From NCBI GenBank assembly GCA_964627855.1, contig CAZVLE010000078.1, positions 1-20,639 of the forward strand: 20,639 bases of DNA, given 5' to 3'. The notes below the pieces were generated by a model that saw only the letters and a list, made by a program, of their open reading frames with translations, was not told the origin of the DNA and ran no database searches. This DNA comes from CAZVLE01 sp964627855 (GTDB taxonomy: Bacteria > Bacillota > Dethiobacteria > DTU022). A program made the position numbers and the translations under genes. Below are positions 5,694 through 13,922 of the stretch, one piece after another (positions within the stretch are counted from its first letter, which is position 1; every line of letters starts with the position of its first letter).

Positions 5694-7616
5694 TCATGTC
5701 CGGTTATCGTCGCTTTCCAGAACTGTGACTGATGCGGGCGGCAGTATCAACCTCGCTTCCCCTCGCGCCCCGGTTTTAATGGTAATGCTTACAAGCTCCA
5801 CTTTATTAGAAAGAAAATGCGCACTCTGCAAGCAGGTCCCTTTAATACAGCCTAGCCGGAGACCTGAAATATGTACCTTTATTCTGCGTCGGGGATGGCG
5901 GTTAATCAGGGAAATGGCCAGGCGGGTGTTCTCTGCATTGCAGGTAGCGCTTGCATCCAATAAGGGAATACCCTTCTTCTCGCTGATATTCAGTCCTAAA
6001 GCCGGTGTGTCGAAGAGCGGCGATTCCACCATGCATGGCAGCGTTTTTTCCTCCATCTTCCGGTAAAGCTGAAAAGGGAGCCCCACTGGGGTCAATTCTG
6101 CAGGGCTGCCTCTCCCCTTGCGAATAGCCGGAAGAACGTTGACCAGCATGGAAAGATTCGCCATCTTCAATACCTCACAACAGCGGTGAAAAACGTTGAA
6201 CATTCCCGCCACATATAGGGAATCCCGCAGAGTGTAATATTGCTGATGCATGGTTTTTGCCCCTGCCGGAGGGGGATATTTAGCGTTCCATTCATCTAAG
6301 GCAATAAAGGGAGCCCCTTCTATCCGGTTCGGAAAAATTGTTTTAATAAGTCCGGCCATACGGTTTATCCCATCTTCCACACTCAAAGGAGCGGCCATCA
6401 TGCAGCGGAAAAGTTCTTCCTGATCGTAGGTAGGTCGATAACCTTCTTCCGAAGGCTGGTAGATATGAAATGATATATAATCAATATGTTTGCCAATACT
6501 CTCCAGCACTCTCCGGTTCCATCCTTCGGCGTTCCTCGGATCGCCCTCAAGATGGTCAAGACCTACCGCCACCAGGCGGATGTCCGGATCGGCCTTCTTC
6601 ATCAGGTTGATAAAGGCGCCGATTCGCTCGACATAGCCGGAGGCATCGGTATGACCGATCTGCCAGTCACCCCAGACTTCGTTGCCCAGGCCCCAGTAGC
6701 GAACATTCCAGGGCTCAGGAAAACCATGGGATGCCCGTAATGCACCCATAGGTTCTGCAGCGCTTTCATTGCAGTAGGCTACCCATCGGGCTGCTTCTTC
6801 CGCAGTACCTGACCCGTCGTTTACCACCAAGAGAGGTTCAGCACCGACCTCTCTACAGAACTGCAGGAATTCATTGGTTCCTATCCGGTTGGTTTCTTCC
6901 ACATGCCAGGCGTGGTTATAACAGATAGGTCGCGCTTCTGCCGGGCCTACACCATCTTCCCAGTGGTAATCGCTGGCAAAGTTGCCTCCGGGGTAGCGTA
7001 TGACCGGTGGAGCCACCTGTTTAATCAGTTCCACTACGTCCTTGTTGATGCTTTTCCCTTCCTGATCCCAAATCCCGTCGTAGACACAGTTTTCCAGATG
7101 CTCAACAAAGTGACCGTAGACCATAGGATCGATCGTTCCCGAGGGTTCCCCGGAGCGGATTTTCAGGAAAGCTTTAAGTGGGGGCTTGACTTTATAGAAA
7201 AATCCCTTCAACAACGATAGCCCGGAATCGGCATTACCCGGTTTATTCCGGGCCGATTCACTTGTTTTAACTGAAAAACTCAGTTCTCCCACTTCGCGGG
7301 TTAGTACGCAAATTCGCAATTTCCCCTCGCCCACAAGGGGCCTGCCGACCATGATGGTAAGTGCCCGGTTAACCGGCAGGGCTAAAGGTCGTGTATCACC
7401 TATCTCTTCTGCCTGCAAAATGGCCAATCCACCATCAAGCTGCAGGGAAAGTTCAGACGGGGGGATAGCCTTGCCATCAAGTTTCATCGAAAAGCCGAGG
7501 ATAGTTGCTGGAGCATAGCTGTTCTTCAGAACAAAGCTGAAACCCTCCTCCCGGTTTTGCAGGCTGCCTTTTTCGAACATACCTGAAAGGATGAATTCGG
7601 GGATTTTTACCGCCAT
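5694..7616 (-). CDS. abfA: GH51 alpha-L-arabinofuranosidase with an extra N-terminal domain
   Basis: This enzyme releases terminal alpha-L-arabinofuranose from arabino-oligosaccharides. The GH51 (beta/alpha)8 domain begins near residue 160 with DPMVYGHFVEHL. It carries the acid/base Glu313 in GLGNEVWG and the nucleophile Glu442 in ALDEWNAKY. A C-terminal beta domain runs to residue 640. No signal peptide is seen, so it is cytoplasmic and fits the adjacent symporter. The first 150 or so residues are not part of usual GH51 enzymes of about 500 residues. They look like a beta-sandwich (FEKGSLQN..GF.F.LKN, LPVNRALTIMVG) and faintly resemble DUF6379 / C-glycoside deglycosidase small subunits. That resemblance is a guess from memory. 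A strong AAGGAGG site precedes the ATG at 7616. Confidence 0.93.
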   Translation of the reverse strand: MAVKIPEFILSGMFEKGSLQNREEGFSFVLKNSYAPATILGFSMKLDGKAIPPSELSLQLDGGLAILQAEEIGDTRPLALPVNRALTIMVGRPLVGEGKLRICVLTREVGELSFSVKTSESARNKPGNADSGLSLLKGFFYKVKPPLKAFLKIRSGEPSGTIDPMVYGHFVEHLENCVYDGIWDQEGKSINKDVVELIKQVAPPVIRYPGGNFASDYHWEDGVGPAEARPICYNHAWHVEETNRIGTNEFLQFCREVGAEPLLVVNDGSGTAEEAARWVAYCNESAAEPMGALRASHGFPEPWNVRYWGLGNEVWGDWQIGHTDASGYVERIGAFINLMKKADPDIRLVAVGLDHLEGDPRNAEGWNRRVLESIGKHIDYISFHIYQPSEEGYRPTYDQEELFRCMMAAPLSVEDGINRMAGLIKTIFPNRIEGAPFIALDEWNAKYPPPAGAKTMHQQYYTLRDSLYVAGMFNVFHRCCEVLKMANLSMLVNVLPAIRKGRGSPAELTPVGLPFQLYRKMEEKTLPCMVESPLFDTPALGLNISEKKGIPLLDASATCNAENTRLAISLINRHPRRRIKVHISGLRLGCIKGTCLQSAHFLSNKVELVSITIKTGARGEARLILPPASVTVLESDDNRT

Positions 7617-7927
7617 TAGAAACCTCCTTGATTTAATTAACTGACAACGAAGCCATCAGACTGTGCATACGCAAAGATCCAGTTTTGTTCTCATATCAAA
7701 TTACATCGCAGTGGATACTTTACTTATCTTAGCAGGCAGCTATGGTTCCCACTTCCTAAAGCATTGATGCTAACTCCTTCCCCCTGAAGGCGGCTTTTCC
7801 GTCCTCCTCAAGCCTTGTCCCCTAAGGGACGATGGCCAGGTTAAGAGGGAACGGGGCAGAGGTTGATTCTTTTATGGAAAATGGTCATATAGTAAAATGA
7901 TCATTGTGTCCCTAAAGCTAAAATAGC
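7617..7927. other. Leader/intergenic region between moaD-like gene and abfA
   Basis: This 311-base gap must hold the 3' end of the long operon and the abfA promoter. No convincing -35/-10 pair, catabolite-control box or U-tract terminator was found. Read on the minus strand the middle is rich in purines and G. It has possible pairings, TGCTAA (7768-7773) with TTAGCA (7729-7734) and AAGGC (7787-7791) with GCCTT (7812-7816). A perfect palindrome AATGATCATT lies at 7896-7905. None of this matches a riboswitch class that I know. Confidence 0.4.
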
Positions 7928-8149
7928 CTAGCCACCGGAAAGTCTTGATATAAGACAGATAAGATCGCCATCACAAATTTCTGCATCGGCTTTTTTATGG
8001 CTGCCATTTACAATGTAGATCAGGTTTTGCTGCACTGGCAGGCCTAATAAAGCAGGAAGCTGGCCGAGCAGGGTGCCCGGTTCAACTTCCATTTCGGTTT
8101 CTGTTATGATGTTTTTAATGAAACCTTTCCCCTGCAGGTAGATTTTCAC
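7928..8149 (-). CDS. MoaD/ThiS-like small sulfur-carrier protein
   Basis: This 73-residue beta-grasp protein ends in a double glycine, RLSGG. That C-terminus is adenylated and thiocarboxylated in sulfur carriers such as MoaD (molybdopterin synthase small subunit) and ThiS. VEPGTLLGQLPALLGLP and ADAEICDGDLICLI fit the family pattern of a strand, a helix, and the D.GD..... segment before the tail. It starts with GTG at 8149, only three bases after the AOR stop codon, so translation is probably coupled. MoaD-like genes next to AOR genes are common, and this one most likely supplies sulfur for the tungstopterin cofactor. A role as a dedicated carrier in another reaction of the operon is possible. 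No adenylating partner (MoeB/ThiF) is visible in the window. Confidence 0.82.
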   Translation of the reverse strand: MKIYLQGKGFIKNIITETEMEVEPGTLLGQLPALLGLPVQQNLIYIVNGSHKKADAEICDGDLICLISRLSGG

Positions 8150-8152
8150 TGT

Positions 8153-10024
8153 CTATCCCCATATTAATTTGGATTCTTCTCCCAGACCTAATTCTTGCAG
8201 CCTTTCCGCAACAGCGACCCCTTTCTGCAGGTCGATTCTCATCAGACTGTAAAACCGGGATTTCATTTCCGTAAAGTTTATTTCCACACCTTCTGGTTCT
8301 CCATCCCGTGCCGGCTCAAGCATGCGCTCCGTTAAACTGTCGTCGACTGCCCTGAAGCCAAGCAAGTAGTTGATACACCTTTTCAGGTGGAATATACGGG
8401 TTCCTGCTTCCATCATTGTTTCCACTTTCAAACCATAGCCTGCCGCCGCATTAAGCAATTCAACCATTTCATTTATGGTAAAAGACCTGTCGGCATACTG
8501 ACATAAACAGGCACTGTTTTCGATCATGCCAAGAGCACAGGCCAACACCATTGTTTCGGCCTTCTTTTCATGGGTCATCGGCTCAAGGTCGAATTCGAAA
8601 CCTATCTCCGGGTAATTACAGGCTCCTGTTTCCATAAAGTGCATTGCCGTAGCCACATGACAGGCGCCGCGTGGGCTGATGGCATAGGCCAGGGCATGTC
8701 CGTGTCCACCACCGCGCGGGTCATGCATGGGTGCTTCCAAACCTTTCGATTGAACCGTGTATTTTTCGGTGTTTTTGCCAATTTTACGAGCTGCAGAAAG
8801 GCTGCCATCCGCTAACAGCTGTCCAAGTTCACCCTCTTTGGCTGCAATCGTCGGCAGCAGAACATTGATCACGCGATTCATATCACCCCACTCTAAAGGG
8901 ATTCCACCAGTAAGCTCTTCCCCGAGGTCGCCTCTTTCCCAGGCCTCCATGGCCCAGGCAATGGTCGATCCTGCCGATATGGTATCTAACCCCAGGTCAT
9001 TACAAATGTAGTTGGCTTTACAGACAGCAGCAAGATCGTCCGAACCCAGCAAGGTGCCAAAGGCAACGGTTGTTTCATATTCCGGCCCCGGATTTTCGGG
9101 CAGGGCGTAAGGACCCTCGTCAACTTTTACAATTCGTTTGCAGGCTACAACACAGTATGCACAGGTCCCTGTCCGCACCAGGTATTTTTCGGTCAGGGTG
9201 CTGCCGGTCAGTGCTTCTCCCATCTCTTCGTTAAAATTTGATGTCCAGTTGCGGATTGGCACATCGCCGGTATAAATATGGCCTTCCAAGTTACCCGATG
9301 AGCCAAAATCGTGTAGCACCTGCGATATGATCGATTCCCTGATTTTCGGAGTTAAACTTTTCCTTAACTCCTCTAACAGGTCAGGGTCGGCAAAATCTAT
9401 TTTTCCACCATTTTTTTTGACAACTAAAGCTTTAATATTTTTTGAACCCATCACAGCGCCGATTCCGCAGCGGCCGAAAGCATGGTGTGCATCGTTTAAG
9501 ATACAGGCATAGGACACCATCTTTTCTCCAGCCGGACCGATGGTTAGTGCCGTTATAGTTTTGCCATAGCGATCCTTCAGCAGCTGCAATGTTTCGTAGT
9601 TGCCACGGCCCCACATATCACCGGCATCTTCAATGGCAATACTGCCTTCTTCAATAACCAGCAGGGAAGGCTTTTCCGCCCTGCCTCGTATAACCAGGCC
9701 GTCAAACCCGTGACGTTTTAGGGCAGGGGCAAAATATCCCCCGCAGGAAGAATCGGCAAAGGTTCCGGTCAGCGGTGAGCGAGCGGCAGCGCTCATTCTG
9801 CTTGCCCCCGACAACCTGACTCCGGCCATTGGCCCGTTCATCAAGATCAGCAGTGCCCCGGGCGAGAGAGGAGCAGCGTCAAGATCGGCCATGTCCAGGT
9901 AAAGTTTAGCCGCCATACCGCTGCCACCGATGTAAGCTGCATAGAGTTCTGGAGAATATTTCAGTTCTTCTATTGCAGCGGAAGAAAGGTTGATATCGGC
10001 TATAACACCTTTATTACCCTTCAT
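8153..10024 (-). CDS. aor: Aldehyde:ferredoxin oxidoreductase (tungsten-dependent AOR family)
   Basis: This 623-residue protein is full length for the family, which interconverts aldehydes and carboxylic acids using ferredoxin and a bis-tungstopterin centre. Cofactor-domain motifs are present: GPMAGVRLSGASR, SPLTGTFADSSCGG and GPAGEKMVSYA, then NDAHHAFGRCGIGAVMGSKN. The [4Fe-4S] ligands are Cys288, Cys291 and Cys295 in TCAYCVVACKR, with Cys508 (SACLCQY) as the probable fourth. These spacings match the archaeal prototype. The APMHDPRGG segment is also typical. A GGAGG site precedes the ATG at 10024. In this operon it could oxidise an aldehyde made upstream to the acid taken by the CoA-transferase. 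It could also work in reverse. The substrate cannot be read from the sequence. Confidence 0.94.
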   Translation of the reverse strand: MKGNKGVIADINLSSAAIEELKYSPELYAAYIGGSGMAAKLYLDMADLDAAPLSPGALLILMNGPMAGVRLSGASRMSAAARSPLTGTFADSSCGGYFAPALKRHGFDGLVIRGRAEKPSLLVIEEGSIAIEDAGDMWGRGNYETLQLLKDRYGKTITALTIGPAGEKMVSYACILNDAHHAFGRCGIGAVMGSKNIKALVVKKNGGKIDFADPDLLEELRKSLTPKIRESIISQVLHDFGSSGNLEGHIYTGDVPIRNWTSNFNEEMGEALTGSTLTEKYLVRTGTCAYCVVACKRIVKVDEGPYALPENPGPEYETTVAFGTLLGSDDLAAVCKANYICNDLGLDTISAGSTIAWAMEAWERGDLGEELTGGIPLEWGDMNRVINVLLPTIAAKEGELGQLLADGSLSAARKIGKNTEKYTVQSKGLEAPMHDPRGGGHGHALAYAISPRGACHVATAMHFMETGACNYPEIGFEFDLEPMTHEKKAETMVLACALGMIENSACLCQYADRSFTINEMVELLNAAAGYGLKVETMMEAGTRIFHLKRCINYLLGFRAVDDSLTERMLEPARDGEPEGVEINFTEMKSRFYSLMRIDLQKGVAVAERLQELGLGEESKLIWG

Positions 10025-10039
10025 CTTGTTCCTCCATGA

Positions 10040-10480
10040 TCATTTTTTTGTAATAATTTTATCTTCATAGCCCATTTCTTCCAGAATAACAGGGAAAAGC
10101 TGGAATGCCGGCTTTACTACCGGCAGCAGTTTCAACATGGCCGTTACTTTGCCGCCCTGGCGGACTATACCCTTGGTTATCGCTGCCATGGGGTTTTCAA
10201 AACCGTGCCAGAAGCTGTGAGAATGGTCAGCCGGCTGTTTCGACCAGACATCTTCTTTTAAATCGCAGGGGCCGAGGTAAAAGGTGCCAAAGTAACCTTC
10301 TTTCTCAGGTTTATTCTTCAGGTCAATAGTTATTTCGGCGTCCGGATCGGTATAAATAAACTTGATTATTATACCGGCCTTCGACATCTTGGTGCCTATT
10401 TTTTGATCCTGCAGCACCCTGCCAAGGAAGTAACCGTAAATCTCGTAAAGCTGTTCAGCATCCTTGTAATACTTACTCAT
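10040..10480 (-). CDS. SCP2-like lipid-binding domain protein
   Basis: This 146-residue soluble protein has no signal peptide or membrane helix. The pattern fits the sterol carrier protein 2 fold: a beta section near 50-80 (AGIIIKFIYTDPDAEITIDL), and then a segment like the SCP2 exit helix, with AAITKGIVRQGGKVTAMLKL, LPVVKPAFQLFP and a final EEMGYED. SCP2 domains bind acyl chains, acyl-CoAs or sterols in a hydrophobic tunnel. Here it may bind the CoA ester or a hydrophobic substrate of the operon. It lies 33 bases after the acyl-CoA dehydrogenase gene and 15 before the AOR gene, with a GGGGGG ribosome binding site. The fold assignment is moderately secure and the ligand is unknown. Confidence 0.75.
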   Translation of the reverse strand: MSKYYKDAEQLYEIYGYFLGRVLQDQKIGTKMSKAGIIIKFIYTDPDAEITIDLKNKPEKEGYFGTFYLGPCDLKEDVWSKQPADHSHSFWHGFENPMAAITKGIVRQGGKVTAMLKLLPVVKPAFQLFPVILEEMGYEDKIITKK

Positions 10481-10513
10481 TTCAATCCCCCCTATTATTA
10501 TGAACCGATCAAA

Positions 10514-11671
10514 TCAGCGTTGATCAAAGCGCTTGCCGAAGATCATACTGGCCATACCGATCTTTAACATTTCGATCGTCCCGCCTGCGACACCCCAGGC
10601 TTTGGCATCACGGTACATTCTCTCCAGCGGAAATTCGGTGCTGTAACCGTAACCTCCGAATACCTGCATGGCCTTGTTGGTTACATCAACAACCATTTCA
10701 TTGGCAAAAGCTTTGGCCATCGATGCTTCATAAATTGAGGGCAAGCCCTGCCCTGCCCCACTGGCAGCCCTGTAGACAAGCAGCCTGGCCGCATCCAGCT
10801 TAGTTGCCATGTCTACTACCATGAACTGGACCGCCTGGTGATTACATATTTCTTTGCCGAAAGCCTTGCGCTCCTGGGCATACATTTTTGCTTCTTCATA
10901 GGCGCCGCCCGCCACGCCAAGACACATGGCTGCATTTCCACAGCGTTCAATATCAAATGTCTGCATCAGCCTGGCAAACTCCCCTGCAGGAATGACCAGG
11001 TTGCTTTTTGGCACCTTAACATTATCAAAAAAGAGATCGCAGGAGGGCATACCGCGCAGCCCCATGTAGGTTTCCTGTTTACCGAAAGCAAAACCGGGAA
11101 GACCTTTTTCCACAATTAAACCGCCTATCCCCTTGTATCCCTTGATATTGTCAAACCTGGTATAAACCATATAATGGCTGGCATGACCACCGCCGGTTAT
11201 AAATGTTTTACTGCCGTTTAAGATATAATAATCGCCATCTTCGTAAGCATTTGTTGTCAGGGAAGTTAGGTCGGAGCCTGCCTCTGGTTCGGTCATACAA
11301 ACAGATACACTTTTTTCTCCGCTGCAAACACCGGGTAGGATAGATTTTTTCTGCTCCTCGGTGCCGAAAAAGCCGATCACCCTGGCCGGTCCCACATTAG
11401 ATTCAAATACAGGAGCTGCAATCATGGGGCTGAACTTGGCCAGTTCTTCGATGCAGAGAATGGCATTGATCGCCTGTTGATCACTGCCGCCATATTCGGA
11501 GGGCAGGGTCATTCCCAGCAGCCCCAGCTCGGCATACATATCCAGAAGGTGAAAGGGAAATTCACCGGTCTGGTCTACTTTCATTGCCAGTTCTTTAAAG
11601 TTTTCCTTCTTTCCCATGGTTCTGATCATATCGATTAACATGTTCTGTTCTTCATTCAATTGAAAATCCAT
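10514..11671 (-). CDS. Acyl-CoA dehydrogenase with a relocated catalytic Glu
   Basis: This 385-residue FAD flavoprotein oxidises an acyl-CoA to the 2-enoyl-CoA. MDFQLNEEQ is the standard start, CMTEPEAGSD at 125-134 is family signature 1, and QVFGGYGYSTEFPLERMYRDAK lies near the C-terminus. At the position of the usual catalytic base (YEGT in medium- and short-chain enzymes) it has AGGT at 362-365, with Gly363 replacing Glu. FDIER (239-243) instead supplies Glu242. It aligns with the base of isovaleryl- and long-chain acyl-CoA dehydrogenases (LDLER). A branched or bulky substrate is therefore plausible. The AAGGAG site is about 15 bases from the ATG, which is unusually far. No electron-transfer flavoprotein genes are in the window. 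Confidence 0.93.
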   Translation of the reverse strand: MDFQLNEEQNMLIDMIRTMGKKENFKELAMKVDQTGEFPFHLLDMYAELGLLGMTLPSEYGGSDQQAINAILCIEELAKFSPMIAAPVFESNVGPARVIGFFGTEEQKKSILPGVCSGEKSVSVCMTEPEAGSDLTSLTTNAYEDGDYYILNGSKTFITGGGHASHYMVYTRFDNIKGYKGIGGLIVEKGLPGFAFGKQETYMGLRGMPSCDLFFDNVKVPKSNLVIPAGEFARLMQTFDIERCGNAAMCLGVAGGAYEEAKMYAQERKAFGKEICNHQAVQFMVVDMATKLDAARLLVYRAASGAGQGLPSIYEASMAKAFANEMVVDVTNKAMQVFGGYGYSTEFPLERMYRDAKAWGVAGGTIEMLKIGMASMIFGKRFDQR

Positions 11672-11704
11672 CAGGTATTCGGTTATCTCCTTATTTAGTA
11701 GTGA

Positions 11705-13072
11705 CTATACAAGGGGTAAAAGTTCATCAAGGTTGTCCTGCTTTTCAAGATCCATAATCAAATCAATCACCCTATTTAACTTAGTCCTTTCTCTGTTCCC
11801 GGCAAAGGCCTTAACCTTTTCAGCCAAAGCATCACCCTGCATCGGGTCGCGTGGGTCGCCTTTCGGAATTTCCACCTGGTTTTCAAAACTTGCACCACCG
11901 GCAAGTTTAATTTCAACCCGGGAAGCAGTTTTGTCAGGATAAAGACAGTTCAAATCATCATCAATAGCTACGTTGACCCGGTCAGCCAGATTGATTAAGT
12001 TTTGATCTGCAATCCGTTTTTCCGTTATCTGGGCCGGTCCCAGCTCACCATCAGTTATGGCCGCAGCAACCAGGTAGGGAATAGAAAACTGGGCTGAAAC
12101 AAAGCTGCCCCCTTCCGGCACACTTTTGCCAACAGCCATCAGGGCAACCCCGTAAGTAAAAACATTAATTGCTTCTACGCTGGCCGGATCTATTTTTTCT
12201 TTGTGAACCAGTTCCAGGGCAGCCTGAACAGCACCATGAGTATGCCGGCAGGCCGTGTAAGGTTTAAAATAAATATCGTTGATCGTAAAGTGGGTTCCCA
12301 GCCCTTCTGTAAGTTTGTCCAAGTTCGGTTCTGAGCCTGTTGTAATCTGGGTAAAGCCCCCGTTTAAATGAGAACCTTCAAGCACTACCGGACAGCCGGT
12401 TATTCCTGAACTGGCCAGGCCGGCCGCCATAATTCCGGCGTTTGCCGCCTGCCCTCCCTGGACAATTTTAACTGTATGACCGCCCATCAGCTGTTCTGCC
12501 ATCGAAATTGGCAGCAGGTAACCGGCATTACCGAGAGCATTTAAAGTTTGAACTTCGCTGTAATTGTTAATTTTTGCTACTGCCGCTGCAGCGCCAAAGG
12601 TGCCGCAAGTTCCTGTTGGCAAAAACCCTGACAGGGTGTGATGGGGATGCATGGACGACGCTACCCTATTTGCCACTTCATAGCCGGCAACCACAGCTTC
12701 TATTGTTTTTTTTCCATCGGCGCCAGTCAGCTCGGCCGCAGCAAGGGCGGCAGGAATTACTGCCGAAACTGGGTGATTTCCACCAAACCTTAAGCCGTCC
12801 TGAGCTTCTAAGGCCTCTGCGGTTGTTCCGTTGATAAAAGCTGCATTATGAAGGCCCGTTTTAAAACCGCAACCCAGGGCAGTTGCAGCTTCCGGCCCAC
12901 CTAAGGATCGGATATAATCAACAACCGACCTGACAGCTTCCAGTTCGAGTGAGCCATAGATATTTGCCAGGTAATCGAGCAGGCACAGTTTTGCTTTACT
13001 GGCAGCATCACGGGGAATTGAATCATAGGTGAGACCAGCACAGAATGCGGAAAGTTCTTTTGTATAGTTCAT
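11705..13072 (-). CDS. MmgE/PrpD-family protein (2-methylcitrate dehydratase-like)
   Basis: This 455-residue protein belongs to the family of 2-methylcitrate dehydratase PrpD and cis-aconitate decarboxylase, which act on tri- and dicarboxylic acids without an iron-sulfur cluster. The helical domain opens with LSAFCAGLTYDSIPRDAASKAKLC. A segment EAQDGLRFGGNHPVSAVIPAALA follows, and the lid-domain motif KPYTACRHTHGA lies at about residues 270-281. I prefer the ATG at 13072, with an AGAGG site ten bases away. The in-frame GTG at 13093 has no ribosome binding site. It sits between the CoA-transferase and acyl-CoA dehydrogenase genes. A dehydratase, hydratase or decarboxylase step on a carboxylic acid of the pathway is the natural reading, but family members differ widely in substrate. 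Confidence 0.9.
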   Translation of the reverse strand: MNYTKELSAFCAGLTYDSIPRDAASKAKLCLLDYLANIYGSLELEAVRSVVDYIRSLGGPEAATALGCGFKTGLHNAAFINGTTAEALEAQDGLRFGGNHPVSAVIPAALAAAELTGADGKKTIEAVVAGYEVANRVASSMHPHHTLSGFLPTGTCGTFGAAAAVAKINNYSEVQTLNALGNAGYLLPISMAEQLMGGHTVKIVQGGQAANAGIMAAGLASSGITGCPVVLEGSHLNGGFTQITTGSEPNLDKLTEGLGTHFTINDIYFKPYTACRHTHGAVQAALELVHKEKIDPASVEAINVFTYGVALMAVGKSVPEGGSFVSAQFSIPYLVAAAITDGELGPAQITEKRIADQNLINLADRVNVAIDDDLNCLYPDKTASRVEIKLAGGASFENQVEIPKGDPRDPMQGDALAEKVKAFAGNRERTKLNRVIDLIMDLEKQDNLDELLPLV

Positions 13073-13101
13073 CCTAGCCCTACCTCTTTCCACTTGAAGA
13101 G

Positions 13102-13902
13102 TTAAATATAACCGCGGCTTTCATAGATCTGGATCATCCTGTTCGGATCCAGAACTTCTCTTAAAACTCTTAGTTCATCATCTCTTGGCGGTTCAGTTTC
13201 ATGCACATCATCGCCAACCTTCAGCTCCCAGGGGGTAAGGCTTACTACTTCTTCAACCGAGCTGTCGGGGTGATAACTGGCCAGGTAAGCCTCTCCCGTG
13301 TTTTTGTCAAATCTGAGCACCGCCTTGTTGGTAATAATTACTTCCGGCCCTGTGTCAGGCGGCAACCCCCACTTCTCGCGGCTGCCGACACCGTCTATAT
13401 AGCCCGGGGTAGTTATAAAATCAACTTTTTCGGCAAATGTCCTGGCATTGTGAACAGCAATAATCAGAGTTCTTTTGGCCAGAGCGCCGATCGGGTTAGC
13501 CCCACCGGAACCTGGTAGCCTGTGCCGCGGGTTCTTATAGTCCCCGATAACTGTTGTATTAATGTTGCCGTATTTATCGATCTGGCTACCTGACAGGAAA
13601 CCGACGTCTACCCAGCCTCCCTGGAGAAACATACCCATTACCTCTACCAGGCCGCCGATCATTGCCGCCCCCGGGTTCAGACAGGGATCGCCCACTGAAA
13701 GAGCCGGCCTTGTAGGCCTGGCGTCGTAAACTCCGGACTCCTGCATCATCCTGGCATTGGGGGCATGGGTGTGAACGGCAATATTTGCCGACATGGAAGG
13801 AAAGCCGGTTCCTACAATTACTATATCCCCGTCGTTTATTTCTCTTGCTCCGCAGCAGGCCATCAGTTCTGGTTTGCTGTAGTCATTTTTATTGACCATC
13901 AT
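13102..13902 (-). CDS. Class I CoA-transferase, beta subunit (glutaconate CoA-transferase-like)
   Basis: This 266-residue subunit carries the catalytic glutamate of class I CoA-transferases, which forms a glutamyl-CoA thioester while moving CoA between carboxylic acids. Glu55 in MMQESGVYD fits the active-site Glu of glutaconate CoA-transferase subunit B. LPGSGGANPI near residue 135 is the family's conserved glycine loop. IDKYGNINTTVIGDY and FITTPGYIDG are further family segments. It follows the alpha-subunit gene by 20 bases, so the two should form the usual heteromeric enzyme. The start is ATG at 13902, behind a GGGGAAGGGG purine stretch, with a second ATG immediately after. The substrate is probably a carboxylic acid produced by an earlier enzyme of the operon. 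The acid is not identifiable. Confidence 0.93.
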   Translation of the reverse strand: MMVNKNDYSKPELMACCGAREINDGDIVIVGTGFPSMSANIAVHTHAPNARMMQESGVYDARPTRPALSVGDPCLNPGAAMIGGLVEVMGMFLQGGWVDVGFLSGSQIDKYGNINTTVIGDYKNPRHRLPGSGGANPIGALAKRTLIIAVHNARTFAEKVDFITTPGYIDGVGSREKWGLPPDTGPEVIITNKAVLRFDKNTGEAYLASYHPDSSVEEVVSLTPWELKVGDDVHETEPPRDDELRVLREVLDPNRMIQIYESRGYI

Positions 13903-13922
13903 TATCTATTCCCCTTCCCCGG

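Noticed and set aside
7617..7927. Known riboswitch upstream of abfA
   Set aside because: I compared the sequence by eye with the conserved cores of the common classes (c-di-GMP, SAM, TPP, cobalamin, FMN, lysine, THF, fluoride) and found no match.
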